In this document: positions 1 through 7,743 of the stretch, piece after piece
How the letters are laid out: the number at the start of each line of letters is the position of its first letter
Position numbering within the stretch: the stretch's first letter is position 1
NCBI RefSeq assembly: GCF_003614885.1
Contig: NZ_QZMS01000007.1
Span: forward strand, 2,170,001 to 2,234,000
Length of the DNA: 64,000 nt
Direction: 5' to 3'
Origin: Photobacterium salinisoli
GTDB lineage: Bacteria > Pseudomonadota > Gammaproteobacteria > Enterobacterales > Vibrionaceae
Notes under the pieces: model-generated
What the model was told of the DNA's origin: nothing
Databases searched by the model: none
What the model saw: only the letters and a program-made list of their open reading frames with translations
Position numbers and translations under genes: made by a program

Positions 1-1
1 C

Positions 2-781
2 CCGGAAATGGCTGCCATCCGAAGCCGGTTCGAGCAGGGAGCGCTGGTGATTGGCGGCACCAGTGCCGGCGCGGCAGTTCAGGGAGGCGGCAGGCTGACG
101 CCGAATGATGCCATCAACCCTATGATTGATGGTGGTACGGCTTATGATGTACTGACTTCCGGCTACCCGGCCCATCTGATGAATGCCGGAGGCGGCCTGG
201 GGGTATTCAACTGGGGCGTGACAGATACCCACTTCTCAGAGCGCGCACGTCAGACCCGGCTGATTAAACTGGCCCATCAGCAGGACGTACGTTTTGGCTT
301 TGGGGTGGATGAAACCACCGCGCTCGTTGTCAGCCAGCCGTTGACGCCAGATGCGCCGGTGTCCATGTCTGTCGTTGGCCAGAACGGGGTTTATATTGCT
401 GACAACGCAACCGCCAGCCTGGTACAGGAAGCCCCCTTCTGGGTGAGCGATATCACCACACATTATCTCAATGCCGGTGACGAGTTCATCTGGTATCCGG
501 CCACTGAAACTTACACTATCCGTTTTAATCCGGATGCCGCCCTTTATACCGGTTACAAAAAGAACCGGACAATCACAGATTACGACATACTCTATCAGGA
601 TCATTACCGCGCTTTACTGGATGATATGATTCAGACTCAGGTGAAATCTGCTGTGGGTTACAGCTATGAATATAACCCTGAATTTATTCTGGATTTCGAA
701 CGGAGCAGTAATACGGTGGGGGCTGTTTATAATGGCAAAGCCTCATACCAGTCTGTAATGACGTCAATTACCCCCCAATAA
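2..781 (+). CDS. Cyanophycinase-like S51 serine peptidase, 5' end cut by window
   Basis: The reading frame is open from the first bases of the window, so the N-terminus is missing and the ATG at 8 is probably internal. The visible part carries GTSAGAA at residues 19-25 (counting from base 2), the nucleophile elbow of peptidase family S51 (cyanophycinase, peptidase E), with the Ser as predicted nucleophile. It is followed by a THFSERARQTRL stretch resembling the conserved His/Arg segment of cyanophycinases. These enzymes cleave beta-Asp-Arg dipeptides from cyanophycin; some relatives are exported or of unknown substrate. The long C-terminal part (about residues 110-259) looks like an extra beta-rich region. 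A hairpin terminator follows. Family is fairly certain, substrate is not: no cyanophycin synthetase is visible here. Confidence 0.8.
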   Translation, partial: PEMAAIRSRFEQGALVIGGTSAGAAVQGGGRLTPNDAINPMIDGGTAYDVLTSGYPAHLMNAGGGLGVFNWGVTDTHFSERARQTRLIKLAHQQDVRFGFGVDETTALVVSQPLTPDAPVSMSVVGQNGVYIADNATASLVQEAPFWVSDITTHYLNAGDEFIWYPATETYTIRFNPDAALYTGYKKNRTITDYDILYQDHYRALLDDMIQTQVKSAVGYSYEYNPEFILDFERSSNTVGAVYNGKASYQSVMTSITPQ

Positions 782-801
782 TGTCACAAATACAGATATT
801 C

Positions 802-825
802 AAAGGGGCTTTCTCAGCCCCTTTT
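802..825 (+). terminator. Rho-independent terminator of the S51 peptidase gene
   Basis: AAAGGGGCT and AGCCCCTTTT are complementary arms around a short loop, 20 bases after the stop codon, with the T-run forming the end of the right arm. The same hairpin borders the cytochrome c remnant on the other strand. Confidence 0.7.
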
Positions 826-1005
826 CACATCCCGCTTTGCGCCCCTCACCGTTCTGCGTATGACAAAGGCGCATTTTTGCTGATAAACCGCTTTACCACT
901 TGCCACATCAGGAGCCTGCGCAGGTTTGTCTGCACTGAAATACCCGCGTTCATTGACTAGCGAAAGCAGCCCTGCATGCAGCCTGTCCTCAAAATGTTCC
1001 CCCAG
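826..1005 (-). pseudogene. Decayed cytochrome c remnant (frameshifted, truncated)
   Basis: Read on the minus strand from 1005, one frame gives LGEHFEDRLHAGLLSLVNER, then GYFSADKPAQAPDVASGKAV, then YQQKCAF, after which the frame fails. Restoring one base at about 865 continues as CHTQNGEGRKAG, making a typical class I cytochrome c haem motif (CAFCH) with the usual following segment. The frame carries a stop (TGA) at 1006-1008 upstream, and downstream the protein runs straight into the terminator hairpin with no distal Met ligand region. I infer a gene fragment left by deletion and frameshift. Which cytochrome family it came from I cannot say. The rest of 1009-1249 shows nothing clear. Confidence 0.5.
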
Positions 1006-1249
1006 TCATTTCTGGAACGGTAGGCAGGACATCCGGCTCCGCTCACTGCGTTTATTGTGTGGTATCGGGACATTGCCATTTAGAATGCAGAACAAAAAGC
1101 CTCTATTGACGGATACGTTGCTGTCTTGGTTATTATTTCTTTAAGCGGACATTTGGGAATATGATCACATTTAATCCACACTGCCTTTTTATACGTCATT
1201 TCTGTGCTATCAATAATTCACAAGCCAATTTATTAATATAGTTATCTAT

Positions 1250-2692
1250 ATGATGATTAAATCTGATACCCATAAAGCAACAAACATGGGCAGTTTGCAT
1301 TTCAATGTTAAAAACAGGCAACTGCTTTTTGTGATCGGCTTTTTTTCAATCATGACGATCAGCAAACTGCAGTTCGCTAATATAGATATCACTGCATTAC
1401 TCATTATGCTGGGGTTAATTACAGCCAGCATTACCTGCCTGATATTAAAACTGGATAACCTTCAAGCCTATATGCTTTATGGCTTTGTCGCTCTCAATAT
1501 TCATCAGGACAACGGAATGGTCATGACTCACTTTGAGGTGTTCATTCTTATTTCATTCTGTTTATTATTTAAGAAAAAGCTGGTTCTGGTAAATGTATTA
1601 GTTGCGGCCGCCATTCACCACTTCCTATTCTTTTATCTGCAGAAATCCGGATACCCAATATACGTACTACCCAAGGGTGAGCTGATGATCAGTATGGTCA
1701 TACATCATTGTTTTTATGCCTCAGTACAAACATTCGCGCTGATCTATTTTTGTAAAACCGAGCAGGAAAAAGAACAAGCTATTACGCAATACGCAAAGCG
1801 TACCGAGCAGCAGAAACAACAAAATGAATATGTCATAGACGCTGTGAGTGCAACGTCACACAGGTTAAATGATGTCGCCGTCAGTAACACCCAGACATTA
1901 TCAGAAATAACCGATCAGGCTGAGACGCAAAGCCATCAAATCAATCAGCTCACCAGTGCGATCATCGCAATGGAAAAACAAGTGCTGCAAAGCAGTGACA
2001 ATGCCCACATCGCGTCGGAAGCAGCCAGTACCGCCAAAGAATTTGCCAGTCAGGGCATGCAGATTGTCAGTGAAACCCATGCCAGTATTCAGTCTCTGGT
2101 CGAGGATACACATAATGTCAGCGCGATTATCCGCCGTCTCGACTCGACGATAGAAAATATCGACAGCATCATGAATGCCATTGAAAACATTGCCGGGCAA
2201 ACCAACCTGCTGGCGCTGAATGCCGCGATTGAATCGGCCCGTGCAGGAGAGCAAGGGCGAGGTTTTGCCGTTGTCGCCGATGAAGTGCGCACCTTAGCCA
2301 GCCGCACCCAGCAAAGCGCCGGAGAAATTAAAGCCATGATTGAACAACTGCATCGGGAATCGAAGCAATCCGTCGAGCTGATGAATCAAAGCGAACACGA
2401 AGCGACAGAAGTCACTGAACATTTCCAGCAGGTCGATCTCGCCCTGAAACACATTCTGGACGCTATCAACAACCTGGAGCAGCAAAACACTCAGATTGCG
2501 GCGTCTGGCGAGGAACAAAATGTCGTCATTCAGTCCATTCGCCAGCATGCCAGTGATATCAGTACTGCCGCTCAAAAAACCAAAAACCGGGTGGATGCCG
2601 GATCAGAGCAATCCAGAGCCCTTGCCGACATTGCCAAAACCTTACTGAAAACCGCACAGGGCGCGCCGGACTTTCAGATCAAAGCAGGATAA
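1250..2692 (+). CDS. Methyl-accepting chemotaxis protein with multi-pass membrane sensor
   Basis: This 480-residue chemoreceptor has about six hydrophobic segments in residues 24-170 in place of the usual two-helix periplasmic sensor. Polar His-rich spots ([30 protein letters not shown]) lie at membrane borders. No HAMP domain is evident. After a coiled-coil linker the cytoplasmic signalling domain spans roughly residues 195-475; its hairpin tip, at about 308-355, contains the invariant [19 protein letters not shown] and [12 protein letters not shown] segments that bind CheA and CheW. The integral-membrane sensor suggests a ligand or redox signal sensed in or near the bilayer (inference). The start is uncertain: two adjacent ATGs at 1250 and 1253 and another at 1286, none with a strong Shine-Dalgarno. 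Confidence 0.88.
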   Translation: MMIKSDTHKATNMGSLHFNVKNRQLLFVIGFFSIMTISKLQFANIDITALLIMLGLITASITCLILKLDNLQAYMLYGFVALNIHQDNGMVMTHFEVFILISFCLLFKKKLVLVNVLVAAAIHHFLFFYLQKSGYPIYVLPKGELMISMVIHHCFYASVQTFALIYFCKTEQEKEQAITQYAKRTEQQKQQNEYVIDAVSATSHRLNDVAVSNTQTLSEITDQAETQSHQINQLTSAIIAMEKQVLQSSDNAHIASEAASTAKEFASQGMQIVSETHASIQSLVEDTHNVSAIIRRLDSTIENIDSIMNAIENIAGQTNLLALNAAIESARAGEQGRGFAVVADEVRTLASRTQQSAGEIKAMIEQLHRESKQSVELMNQSEHEATEVTEHFQQVDLALKHILDAINNLEQQNTQIAASGEEQNVVIQSIRQHASDISTAAQKTKNRVDAGSEQSRALADIAKTLLKTAQGAPDFQIKAG

Positions 2693-2758
2693 AACGCACT
2701 CACGGCTAACCACTCCGTCGAAATACGTCTTCGGTTTGGACATCTGCGCTATCCGGGT

Positions 2759-3175
2759 TTACGGCTGCTGATCAAATTGCTTTACGCCATCCGGAATGGA
2801 GAACCAGTCCTGCTTTTCGCTGACCCACACATGGGCGGTCGGCTGAATAATGCGGGTGTCGCTCAGATTACTGGGTTTGAGTTTGATGGCATCGGGTTGT
2901 GCAGGATTAAAATGGTAGATGCGGTTGCCGCAGGTCGGGCAAAATTTCGCGGCGCTGATATTACCGCTGTCAGCAGGCCGAGACCAGTCAGCCATCACTC
3001 CCTCAAACACCACATCTTTAGCGTTTACCATAGCGGTAATACTGAACGCACTGGTCGAGAGCTTTTGGCACGCTTTGCAGTGGCAGGCCACGACCATTGC
3101 CGGTGGTGCGAGCAATGTATAGGTCACGCCGCCACACTGGCAAGCTCCGTGAATAGGGTAAGTCACTTCACTCAT
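2759..3175 (-). CDS. GFA-family zinc protein (Gfa/CENP-V fold)
   Basis: A 138-residue protein of the glutathione-dependent formaldehyde-activating (GFA/CENP-V) family. Conserved zinc cysteines are visible: C12 and C14 (CQCGG), C31, C33 and C36 (CHCKAC), and C79 and C82 (CPTCG). Members bind one or two zincs; the Gfa prototype catalyses S-hydroxymethylglutathione formation, but most bacterial paralogues have no proven substrate, so I assign only the family. An ATG at 3178 is also possible; 3175 is preferred because AGGAG then lies five bases upstream rather than two. The converging chemoreceptor gene ends 66 bases away. Confidence 0.85.
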   Translation of the reverse strand: MSEVTYPIHGACQCGGVTYTLLAPPAMVVACHCKACQKLSTSAFSITAMVNAKDVVFEGVMADWSRPADSGNISAAKFCPTCGNRIYHFNPAQPDAIKLKPSNLSDTRIIQPTAHVWVSEKQDWFSIPDGVKQFDQQP

Positions 3176-3193
3176 CATCTCTCCTTACAAACA

Positions 3194-3733
3194 TTAATGG
3201 GCTGAATCACGATGGAGGGCATAAATAGCATGGTCAAGAATGCGGCCGTTGAGGTTTTCACTGCGGGTGATCACCCCTTCCAGCTTCATGCCCAGACGTT
3301 CTGCTACTGCTCTGCTCGCCGTATTGTCAACCGCGGCTGAAATCACCACTTTTTCCATAGCAAAGTGGTCAAACGCCAGGCGGCAAAGATGGCGGCATAC
3401 CCGGGTAATAATACCCTGTCCCTGAAAATCGGCCGCCAGCCAGTAACCGATATCTGCCGTTTTCAGGCTGTTATCTAAAGTATTAAAGCTGCAATTGCCG
3501 ACCAGTTGTCCCTGAAAAAAAATACTGCACACCATGGATTTCCCCTCGGCGTAATCATGCAGGGAGCGACGGATAAAATCGGTGAAATCCGCCTCGGTAT
3601 TACAGTGAGGCGGCCAGGCCAGCCACTGAGACAAGTAATCATAATGCGCATTCACCAGCTCGACATAACGGGCCGCAAAAGAAGGCTGTACCAGAACCAG
3701 TTCAATATCCTGATCAACGGCCTGACTGAACAT
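3194..3733 (-). CDS. GNAT N-acetyltransferase, RimJ/RimL type
   Basis: A 179-residue GNAT-fold protein resembling ribosomal-protein-serine acetyltransferases (RimL/YdaF group). Visible are ELVLVQPSFAARYVEL near the N-terminus, the acetyl-CoA loop region IGYWLAADFQGQGI, and a C-terminal SRAVAERLGMKLEG segment typical of the family. It likely acetylates an N-terminal amine or a small molecule; the target is unknown. The open frame extends 87 codons further upstream, but AAGGA with suitable spacing sits before the ATG at 3733 and homology-like sequence starts there, so the longer frame is rejected. The gene ends 18 bases before the GFA-family gene on the same strand, so the two are probably cotranscribed. 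Confidence 0.83.
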   Translation of the reverse strand: MFSQAVDQDIELVLVQPSFAARYVELVNAHYDYLSQWLAWPPHCNTEADFTDFIRRSLHDYAEGKSMVCSIFFQGQLVGNCSFNTLDNSLKTADIGYWLAADFQGQGIITRVCRHLCRLAFDHFAMEKVVISAAVDNTASRAVAERLGMKLEGVITRSENLNGRILDHAIYALHRDSAH

Positions 3734-3985
3734 AAGTGTCATCCTTACATACTTATACATCAGGTAGCACAATGCCTTGTGCCTTTTCAAATTGCAAATC
3801 CTGAGTGGGGTTGCAATACGCAACTGCAAAATGCAATTTCCAAACCAACACCCACAGCAGAGCCATTGTCTTGCTCTGGCTTTCAATGACTTGAAAGAAC
3901 ACATTCTGGCCTGCAACTTGCTAATTACATCATGGTGATTATTCACCACCCGAACTGTGTTGTGTTCAAGAAAAATAAGTTCGTG
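3734..3985. promoter_or_regulatory. Intergenic region with repeated TTGCA/TGCAA motifs
   Basis: This stretch upstream of the GNAT gene holds a dyad GTTGC-AATAC-GCAAC at 3810-3824, a second dyad TGCA-AAA-TGCA at 3825-3835, and a further TTGCA at 3792-3796. The clustering suggests a regulator-binding region for the leftward GNAT/GFA pair. I cannot name the regulator and see no convincing sigma-54 element. No gene is supported here. Confidence 0.35.
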
Positions 3986-3992
3986 TAAAAAC

Positions 3993-4018
3993 AAAGCAGC
4001 GCCTTGAGGCGCTGCTTT
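3993..4018 (-). terminator. Terminator of the MscS-type gene
   Basis: AAAGCAGCGCC and GGCGCTGCTTT are perfect 11-base arms around TTGA. On the minus strand the hairpin is followed by a T-rich run, and it lies 36 bases past the stop of the channel gene. Confidence 0.8.
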
Positions 4019-4053
4019 TATATGTGATGATGTTGTGATTTGTCCGACACCTG

Positions 4054-4947
4054 TCAGGCCGATTGATATACCAGCTCAGCGGTTTTAGCGGCAACAGGCA
4101 AATATTGTTCACAGTACAGGGTCATAAAATCTTCCCGGATTTTCGCCTCCAGTTCAGCCGCCTGTACCGTCGGGCAAAACAGCTTAAAGTGCACCTGCTG
4201 CTCGCCTGTGGCCGTCGTGGTGATATAAATATGCGGATCTGATCCCGGTAAGTCGACACCGGCATGGCGTTCAATCATATGGTTATAGCGTCTGGCGATA
4301 TCGATAAAATCGGCGATATGCTCGTCTATCTTGTCCAGCAGAACAGGCACCATAGGATAAAGGTTCACCGTTTCTTTCACCGTCACAGTAAAACCATGAT
4401 AAACATAGCGTTTCATGAAATTCAGGTTTTTTACCGCCACAGTAAAAAACATACTGTTCGGCAAGGTGATGGTCTTGCCCGTGTAATGGTACTGGCCTTG
4501 CTGCAGAGCAATTTCCTGAATCACAGTGGCCATCAGATTATGCTCGATAACCTCGCCGCAGACTGGTCCCACTTCAATCCAGTCGCCAATCCGGAACGAA
4601 CGGGAACTGGCACGCTGCAGGGAGCCGGTAATACACAGAATGATTTCTTTTGATGCCACAACCAGGGCCACCGCTATGGCGGTCAGTGACAGCGCAAACT
4701 TGCTGATTTCAGACTCCCACAGCAAGAAAAGCGTCAGCAACAATAGAGTAAAAGCCCCATTTTTGGTGCGCGAGATCCATTTGCGCTGATCTTCGCTGAG
4801 AAAATTAGCCTCGCCGCGAATCCGGGTAATCGTGACACGGCGAATGACTATCACCAGCAGTATGACACACAAACTTAGCAAGAGTTTGTGGGTCAAAAAG
4901 TACATTATAACCAGCTCAATTTTTTCCAAAAAGGAATCCCACATCAT
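4054..4947 (-). CDS. MscS-family mechanosensitive ion channel
   Basis: A 297-residue small-conductance mechanosensitive channel homologue of the inner membrane. Hydrophobic helices lie at about residues 19-36 and 66-84. The pore-lining TM3 plus beta domain is recognisable in ALSLTAIAVALVVASKEIIL, then ITGSLQRASSRSFRIGDWIE followed by VGPVCGEVIEHNLMAT, the classic MscS signature. The C-terminal alpha/beta vestibule follows. Such channels release solutes on osmotic downshock. It is shorter at the N-terminus than typical MscK/YbdG types. Two in-frame ATGs (4947, 4944) cannot be separated. It lies downstream of the cytochrome c and hsp20 genes on the same strand, with a 134-base gap. Confidence 0.88.
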   Translation of the reverse strand: MMWDSFLEKIELVIMYFLTHKLLLSLCVILLVIVIRRVTITRIRGEANFLSEDQRKWISRTKNGAFTLLLLTLFLLWESEISKFALSLTAIAVALVVASKEIILCITGSLQRASSRSFRIGDWIEVGPVCGEVIEHNLMATVIQEIALQQGQYHYTGKTITLPNSMFFTVAVKNLNFMKRYVYHGFTVTVKETVNLYPMVPVLLDKIDEHIADFIDIARRYNHMIERHAGVDLPGSDPHIYITTTATGEQQVHFKLFCPTVQAAELEAKIREDFMTLYCEQYLPVAAKTAELVYQSA

Positions 4948-5081
4948 TTACTTTCAACCTGTTAGCAGATTATCGCGCCCTGCTCAGCAGCAAACAGCAC
5001 AAAACATTGACCATAAAATTTACAGGGAGAAGTCTCGCCTATAGTCAGTCAGGTTGTAAAGCAAATTCCGTTCGCAGATCC

Positions 5082-5531
5082 TTACCGGGGGCTAACATAC
5101 TCAGTGCGCGGATACGGCTCTATCTCATAATGCTCTTCCAGAAAGTACACCAGATTCACCAGCTCAGTCACCGTCATCACATCATTGAAGTTCGGCATCA
5201 CAGACTGGCCATCAACCTGAAAATCTGCCCCATCATAGCCTTCAGCGAGTCTGTGCGAGGGGTTAATCACAGACGTCACCAGCTCAGGATAAGTCCGTAT
5301 ACGGCTCACCTGTCCGCCAAGCACTACTGGCGTTTCCATCACACCGGACAGCTTCTCCGCCTCTGCTTCATAACCGGCCATAGTATGACAACGCAGGCAT
5401 TGGTACTTCACAAAAACCTGTTCACCCTGATCAACATTGCCCTGGGGTAAACTAAAACTCTGGCTGGATCTGTCACATCCCGACAGCCCTGCAATCGCAG
5501 CAAATACTGCGGTGAGAACAAAAGATTTCAT
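5082..5531 (-). CDS. Monohaem cytochrome c lipoprotein
   Basis: A 149-residue class I cytochrome c anchored as a lipoprotein. A signal peptide ends in the lipobox L16-S17-G18-C19. The residue after the lipidated Cys is Asp, which in E. coli retains lipoproteins in the inner membrane, so a periplasm-facing inner-membrane electron carrier is expected (inference). The haem motif is C45-L-R-C48-H49; M112 in SVMPNF is the probable distal ligand. Its partner is unknown. The ATG at 5531 has GGAGG eight bases upstream; the much longer open frame overlaps hsp20 and is rejected. It is 97 bases downstream of hsp20, plausibly under the same FNR-type control. Confidence 0.85.
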   Translation of the reverse strand: MKSFVLTAVFAAIAGLSGCDRSSQSFSLPQGNVDQGEQVFVKYQCLRCHTMAGYEAEAEKLSGVMETPVVLGGQVSRIRTYPELVTSVINPSHRLAEGYDGADFQVDGQSVMPNFNDVMTVTELVNLVYFLEEHYEIEPYPRTEYVSPR

Positions 5532-5628
5532 TGTCCAGACCTCCGATATCAGGGCATATACCCTGTCTGACTGAAAGCAGGTGCCGGCATCGCTGCCCGC
5601 ACCTTCTTGTTTGAATGTGCCTTCACGC

Positions 5629-6075
5629 TTAACGGACTTCAATTTTCCGTACTTCAGGCTCACTGGTGGCCGTTTTCGGCATGACCAGACGCAAAACACC
5701 ATCCTGATAGGCCGCTTCAATGTCGTGTTCGGCAATGTTCTGGCCAAACTGGAAAGTGCGCGAATAGCTGTCGTAGCGTCGTTCTGTCAAAACAGCTTGT
5801 CCTTCCTGTTTCTTCTCGCTTTCTTCTTTATGTTCAGCAGCAATAGTTAATTTACCGTTGTGGAACGATACCTGGATATCCTCTTTGCTGAATCCGGGCA
5901 ACTCGGCAGTCAGTACATAACTGTCTTTAGTTTCATGAATATCCACAGCAGGCAATTGACTGGCTTGCTTCAAAAAATCACCGCCTAACACCGGCCGGAA
6001 GAAACCCTGAAACAAGTTGTCAAAATCATTATCCAGCAGTGAAGGAAAACCACTTTTTTTAACGTCAGTACGCAT
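5629..6075 (-). CDS. Small heat-shock protein, Hsp20/alpha-crystallin family
   Basis: A 148-residue ATP-independent holdase chaperone. An N-terminal arm with FDNLFQGFF and FRPVLGG precedes an alpha-crystallin domain of roughly residues 42-140, including DIHETKDSYVLTAELPGFSK, the linker rich in Lys/Glu, and the terminal GVLRLVMPK motif (the conserved G-x-L). Such proteins bind unfolding proteins for later refolding by DnaK/ClpB. The start at 6075 is fixed by AGGAGGTG a few bases upstream. No sigma-32 promoter is obvious; instead a perfect FNR-type site lies about 100 bases upstream, which is unusual for a small heat-shock gene. The cytochrome c lipoprotein gene follows. Confidence 0.92.
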   Translation of the reverse strand: MRTDVKKSGFPSLLDNDFDNLFQGFFRPVLGGDFLKQASQLPAVDIHETKDSYVLTAELPGFSKEDIQVSFHNGKLTIAAEHKEESEKKQEGQAVLTERRYDSYSRTFQFGQNIAEHDIEAAYQDGVLRLVMPKTATSEPEVRKIEVR

Positions 6076-6128
6076 TTTCCACCTCCTTCCACACAGAAGA
6101 TTCACACCCGACGGTTTGATTCGGTATA

Positions 6129-6180
6129 AGTATAGTGATGGGAATAAAAGGAGTGAGGCATCTTACTTGATGTAAATCAA
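6129..6180 (-). promoter_or_regulatory. FNR box (6167-6180) and candidate -10 upstream of hsp20
   Basis: TTGAT-GTAA-ATCAA at 6167-6180 matches the FNR/ANR consensus TTGAT-N4-ATCAA in all ten specified positions. On the minus strand a TATACT follows at 6134-6129, giving a start near 6122 and placing the box at about -51, one helical turn from the classical class II spacing. The site may be used by an alternative -10 or by CRP, whose half-site is related. It points at hsp20, the cytochrome c gene and possibly the mscS-type gene. Confidence 0.6.
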
Positions 6181-6297
6181 AGTAAGGTGAGAAAACATCT
6201 TTGGCTGAAACCAAGCAACAAGAAAAAAGACCAAGACATTGAAATTTATGATTTATTTTGACAAGCAGCGAATAAGATATGACTTTTAAAAACAAAA

Positions 6298-6317
6298 AAC
6301 CCAGACAAGCCTGGGTT
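6298..6317 (-). terminator. Terminator of the outer-membrane barrel gene
   Basis: AACCCAG and CTGGGTT arms around a six-base loop, followed on the minus strand by a T-rich run, 19 bases after the stop codon. Confidence 0.8.
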
Positions 6318-6335
6318 CAGAAAACGTACATCAGG

Positions 6336-6923
6336 TTAAAAATGATAGCTGATTCCCGCTGAGAACAAATCCACACTCTCCTTGTCCATCTCGAAGCGCT
6401 CATATTCGATACGGACAGAAACGGCATCATCCGAATAGGCCGGGTAGTAAATATAGCTGGCACCAATCCCATACAGCATATCTGTGCCATCATCTTCTAA
6501 CAGCGTCTGACCCTGCATTTTTGCGCTCATATCCCAAGCATGCAGCCCAAGCTTTGCAAACGCTTCAAGTTGAGGATGTAAAGGCACTATCCCCAGTACC
6601 GCCCCGCCCCAGGTATCCATTTCTATAGAAGCAGATATCGCCAAATCCTGATGACTCAGTGTGGCTTCCCCCAGATCGGCCAAAAATCCTTCCACAGCCG
6701 CGTAACGATTGATCCTGTGACCCAGGAAAAATTTGTAGCCTTTGTCTGTGTCATCAATGGAAAAGCCCGCATCTTCATATTCCGCACGATCAGCGGAGGA
6801 AACATCTAATGTTGTCTCGCCATACGCGCCACCGACATAGGTCATCTTGACAGTATGATGATGCGGCGCCGCCAGGGCTATGCCTGGCAAAAGTAAGATA
6901 AACCCCAGCCCGAAACCTTTCAT
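6336..6923 (-). CDS. Outer-membrane beta-barrel protein (OmpA-like/porin family)
   Basis: A 195-residue exported protein. A signal peptide is predicted to be cleaved after ALA near residue 18. The mature chain alternates polar and hydrophobic residues in strand-sized units (VKMTYVGGAYG, YKFFLGHRINRYAAVEGFLA, SVRIEYERFE) and ends in an aromatic (SYHF), the usual outer-membrane barrel signature. It resembles eight-stranded OmpA-domain/OmpW-like proteins of Vibrionaceae, including the accessory colonisation factor AcfA type, but I cannot assign a specific family. GGGAGC lies seven bases before the ATG. It appears monocistronic, with its own terminator. Confidence 0.75.
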   Translation of the reverse strand: MKGFGLGFILLLPGIALAAPHHHTVKMTYVGGAYGETTLDVSSADRAEYEDAGFSIDDTDKGYKFFLGHRINRYAAVEGFLADLGEATLSHQDLAISASIEMDTWGGAVLGIVPLHPQLEAFAKLGLHAWDMSAKMQGQTLLEDDGTDMLYGIGASYIYYPAYSDDAVSVRIEYERFEMDKESVDLFSAGISYHF

Positions 6924-7047
6924 CTAATTGCTCCCTGTTAAACCACACATAAAAGACTAGTTTCATACTAAACCAGGACAAATATATTGATTTAAACAGT
7001 GAACAATCTCACCGCTCTGACTCTGGGGTTTGTTCAGTATCGCGACG

Positions 7048-7200
7048 TTAAGCCCAGCGATACCGGTTCACGATAAAACGTTTCGGAGCCTTATTCTGGG
7101 TGAGGGCCTGTTGCTTGGCATAGATCTGATAAGCAAAGTCACCCGGAACAGCGACCAAACACGCATAAAGCACCAGATAACGGCCCGACATTCTTAGCAT
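7048..7200 (-). CDS. Small hypothetical protein (50 aa)
   Basis: A short minus-strand ORF starting ATGCTAAGAATGTCG with AGGAAG in good Shine-Dalgarno position. The product begins MLRMSGRYLVLYACLVAVPG, a basic start plus one hydrophobic stretch, followed by DFAYQIYAKQQALTQNKAPK and a basic tail ending NRYRWA. It could be a small single-pass or membrane-associated protein; an ATG at 7191 is an alternative start. I do not recognise it and see no terminator or obvious partner. It lies between the tRNA-Leu terminator region and the barrel gene, on the same strand as both. Confidence 0.45.
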   Translation of the reverse strand: MLRMSGRYLVLYACLVAVPGDFAYQIYAKQQALTQNKAPKRFIVNRYRWA

Positions 7201-7300
7201 TATTCTTCCTCATCACGTCCATGATCTTGGTCAGGAATACAGTGAAAACGCGACTTACAACGCTTGCTGGCATGTGCCGGAACGTTTGAGGAGAAAAAGG

Positions 7301-7349
7301 CTTAAGCTCGCTTCTCGCAGGTTGATGACAAGAAAAAAGCGAGCGTAAG
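7301..7349 (+). repeat. Long-looped inverted repeat followed by T-run
   Basis: CTTAAGCTCGCTT (7301-7313) pairs with AAGCGAGCGTAAG (7337-7349) with one mismatch, across a 23-base loop, and is followed on the plus strand by five Ts. It resembles a terminator or a small structured RNA end, but no plus-strand gene leads into it. Confidence 0.4.
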
Positions 7350-7366
7350 TTTTTGAGCGGCAGAAA

Positions 7367-7400
7367 CGACAAAGCCCCGACTTTCGTCGAGGCTTTGTCG
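7367..7400 (-). terminator. Terminator of tRNA-Leu
   Basis: CGACAAAGCCCCGAC and GTCGAGGCTTTGTCG form a 15-base stem with one mismatch around a TTTC loop, directly after the tRNA 3' end on the minus strand. Confidence 0.75.
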
Positions 7401-7407
7401 TTGAAGT

Positions 7408-7494
7408 TGGTGCCCGGGGCCGGACTTGAACCGGCACAGTGTTACCACCGGCGGATTTTGAATCCGCTGCGTCTACCAATTTCGCCACCCGGGC
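7408..7494 (-). tRNA. tRNA-Leu (anticodon CAA)
   Basis: On the minus strand the 87-base sequence begins GCCCGGGTGGCGAAATTGG, pairs with CCCGGGC at its 3' end and has an encoded CCA (7408-7410). The anticodon arm is GCGGA-TTCAAAA-TCCGC, giving anticodon CAA for UUG codons. A long variable arm, as in class II leucine tRNAs, and a TTCAAGT T-loop are present. Confidence 0.95.
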
Positions 7495-7743
7495 AATGGC
7501 GGTCATTATACGTATACGGTGTTGATGTGCAAGCGACTTTATGAAGAGTGACACACTGTTTGCTGCTTTTTTCATCGCTCCGGCTTTTTCCCATGCATAG
7601 TGTTGCCAATCCAGTCGACACTATGCCTTGCAAGTACAAGGTAACTGGCGAGTTGAGTACCCTGAACCAGGAACTATTGCTACACTGTGCCGCAGTTTTT
7701 TGGGGCAGGTGCACCTGCCCTCTTTACTCTTTCTGGTGGAACC

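Noticed and set aside
926..1144. 72-codon plus-strand ORF
   Set aside because: Ser/Leu/Arg-rich low-quality sequence without a ribosome site, antisense to the cytochrome c remnant.
3734..3994. 87-codon N-terminal extension of the GNAT gene
   Set aside because: It has no family similarity, and a good Shine-Dalgarno precedes the internal ATG at 3733.
6065..6295. 76-codon minus-strand ORF upstream of hsp20
   Set aside because: It overlaps the hsp20 start and spans the FNR box; composition looks non-coding.
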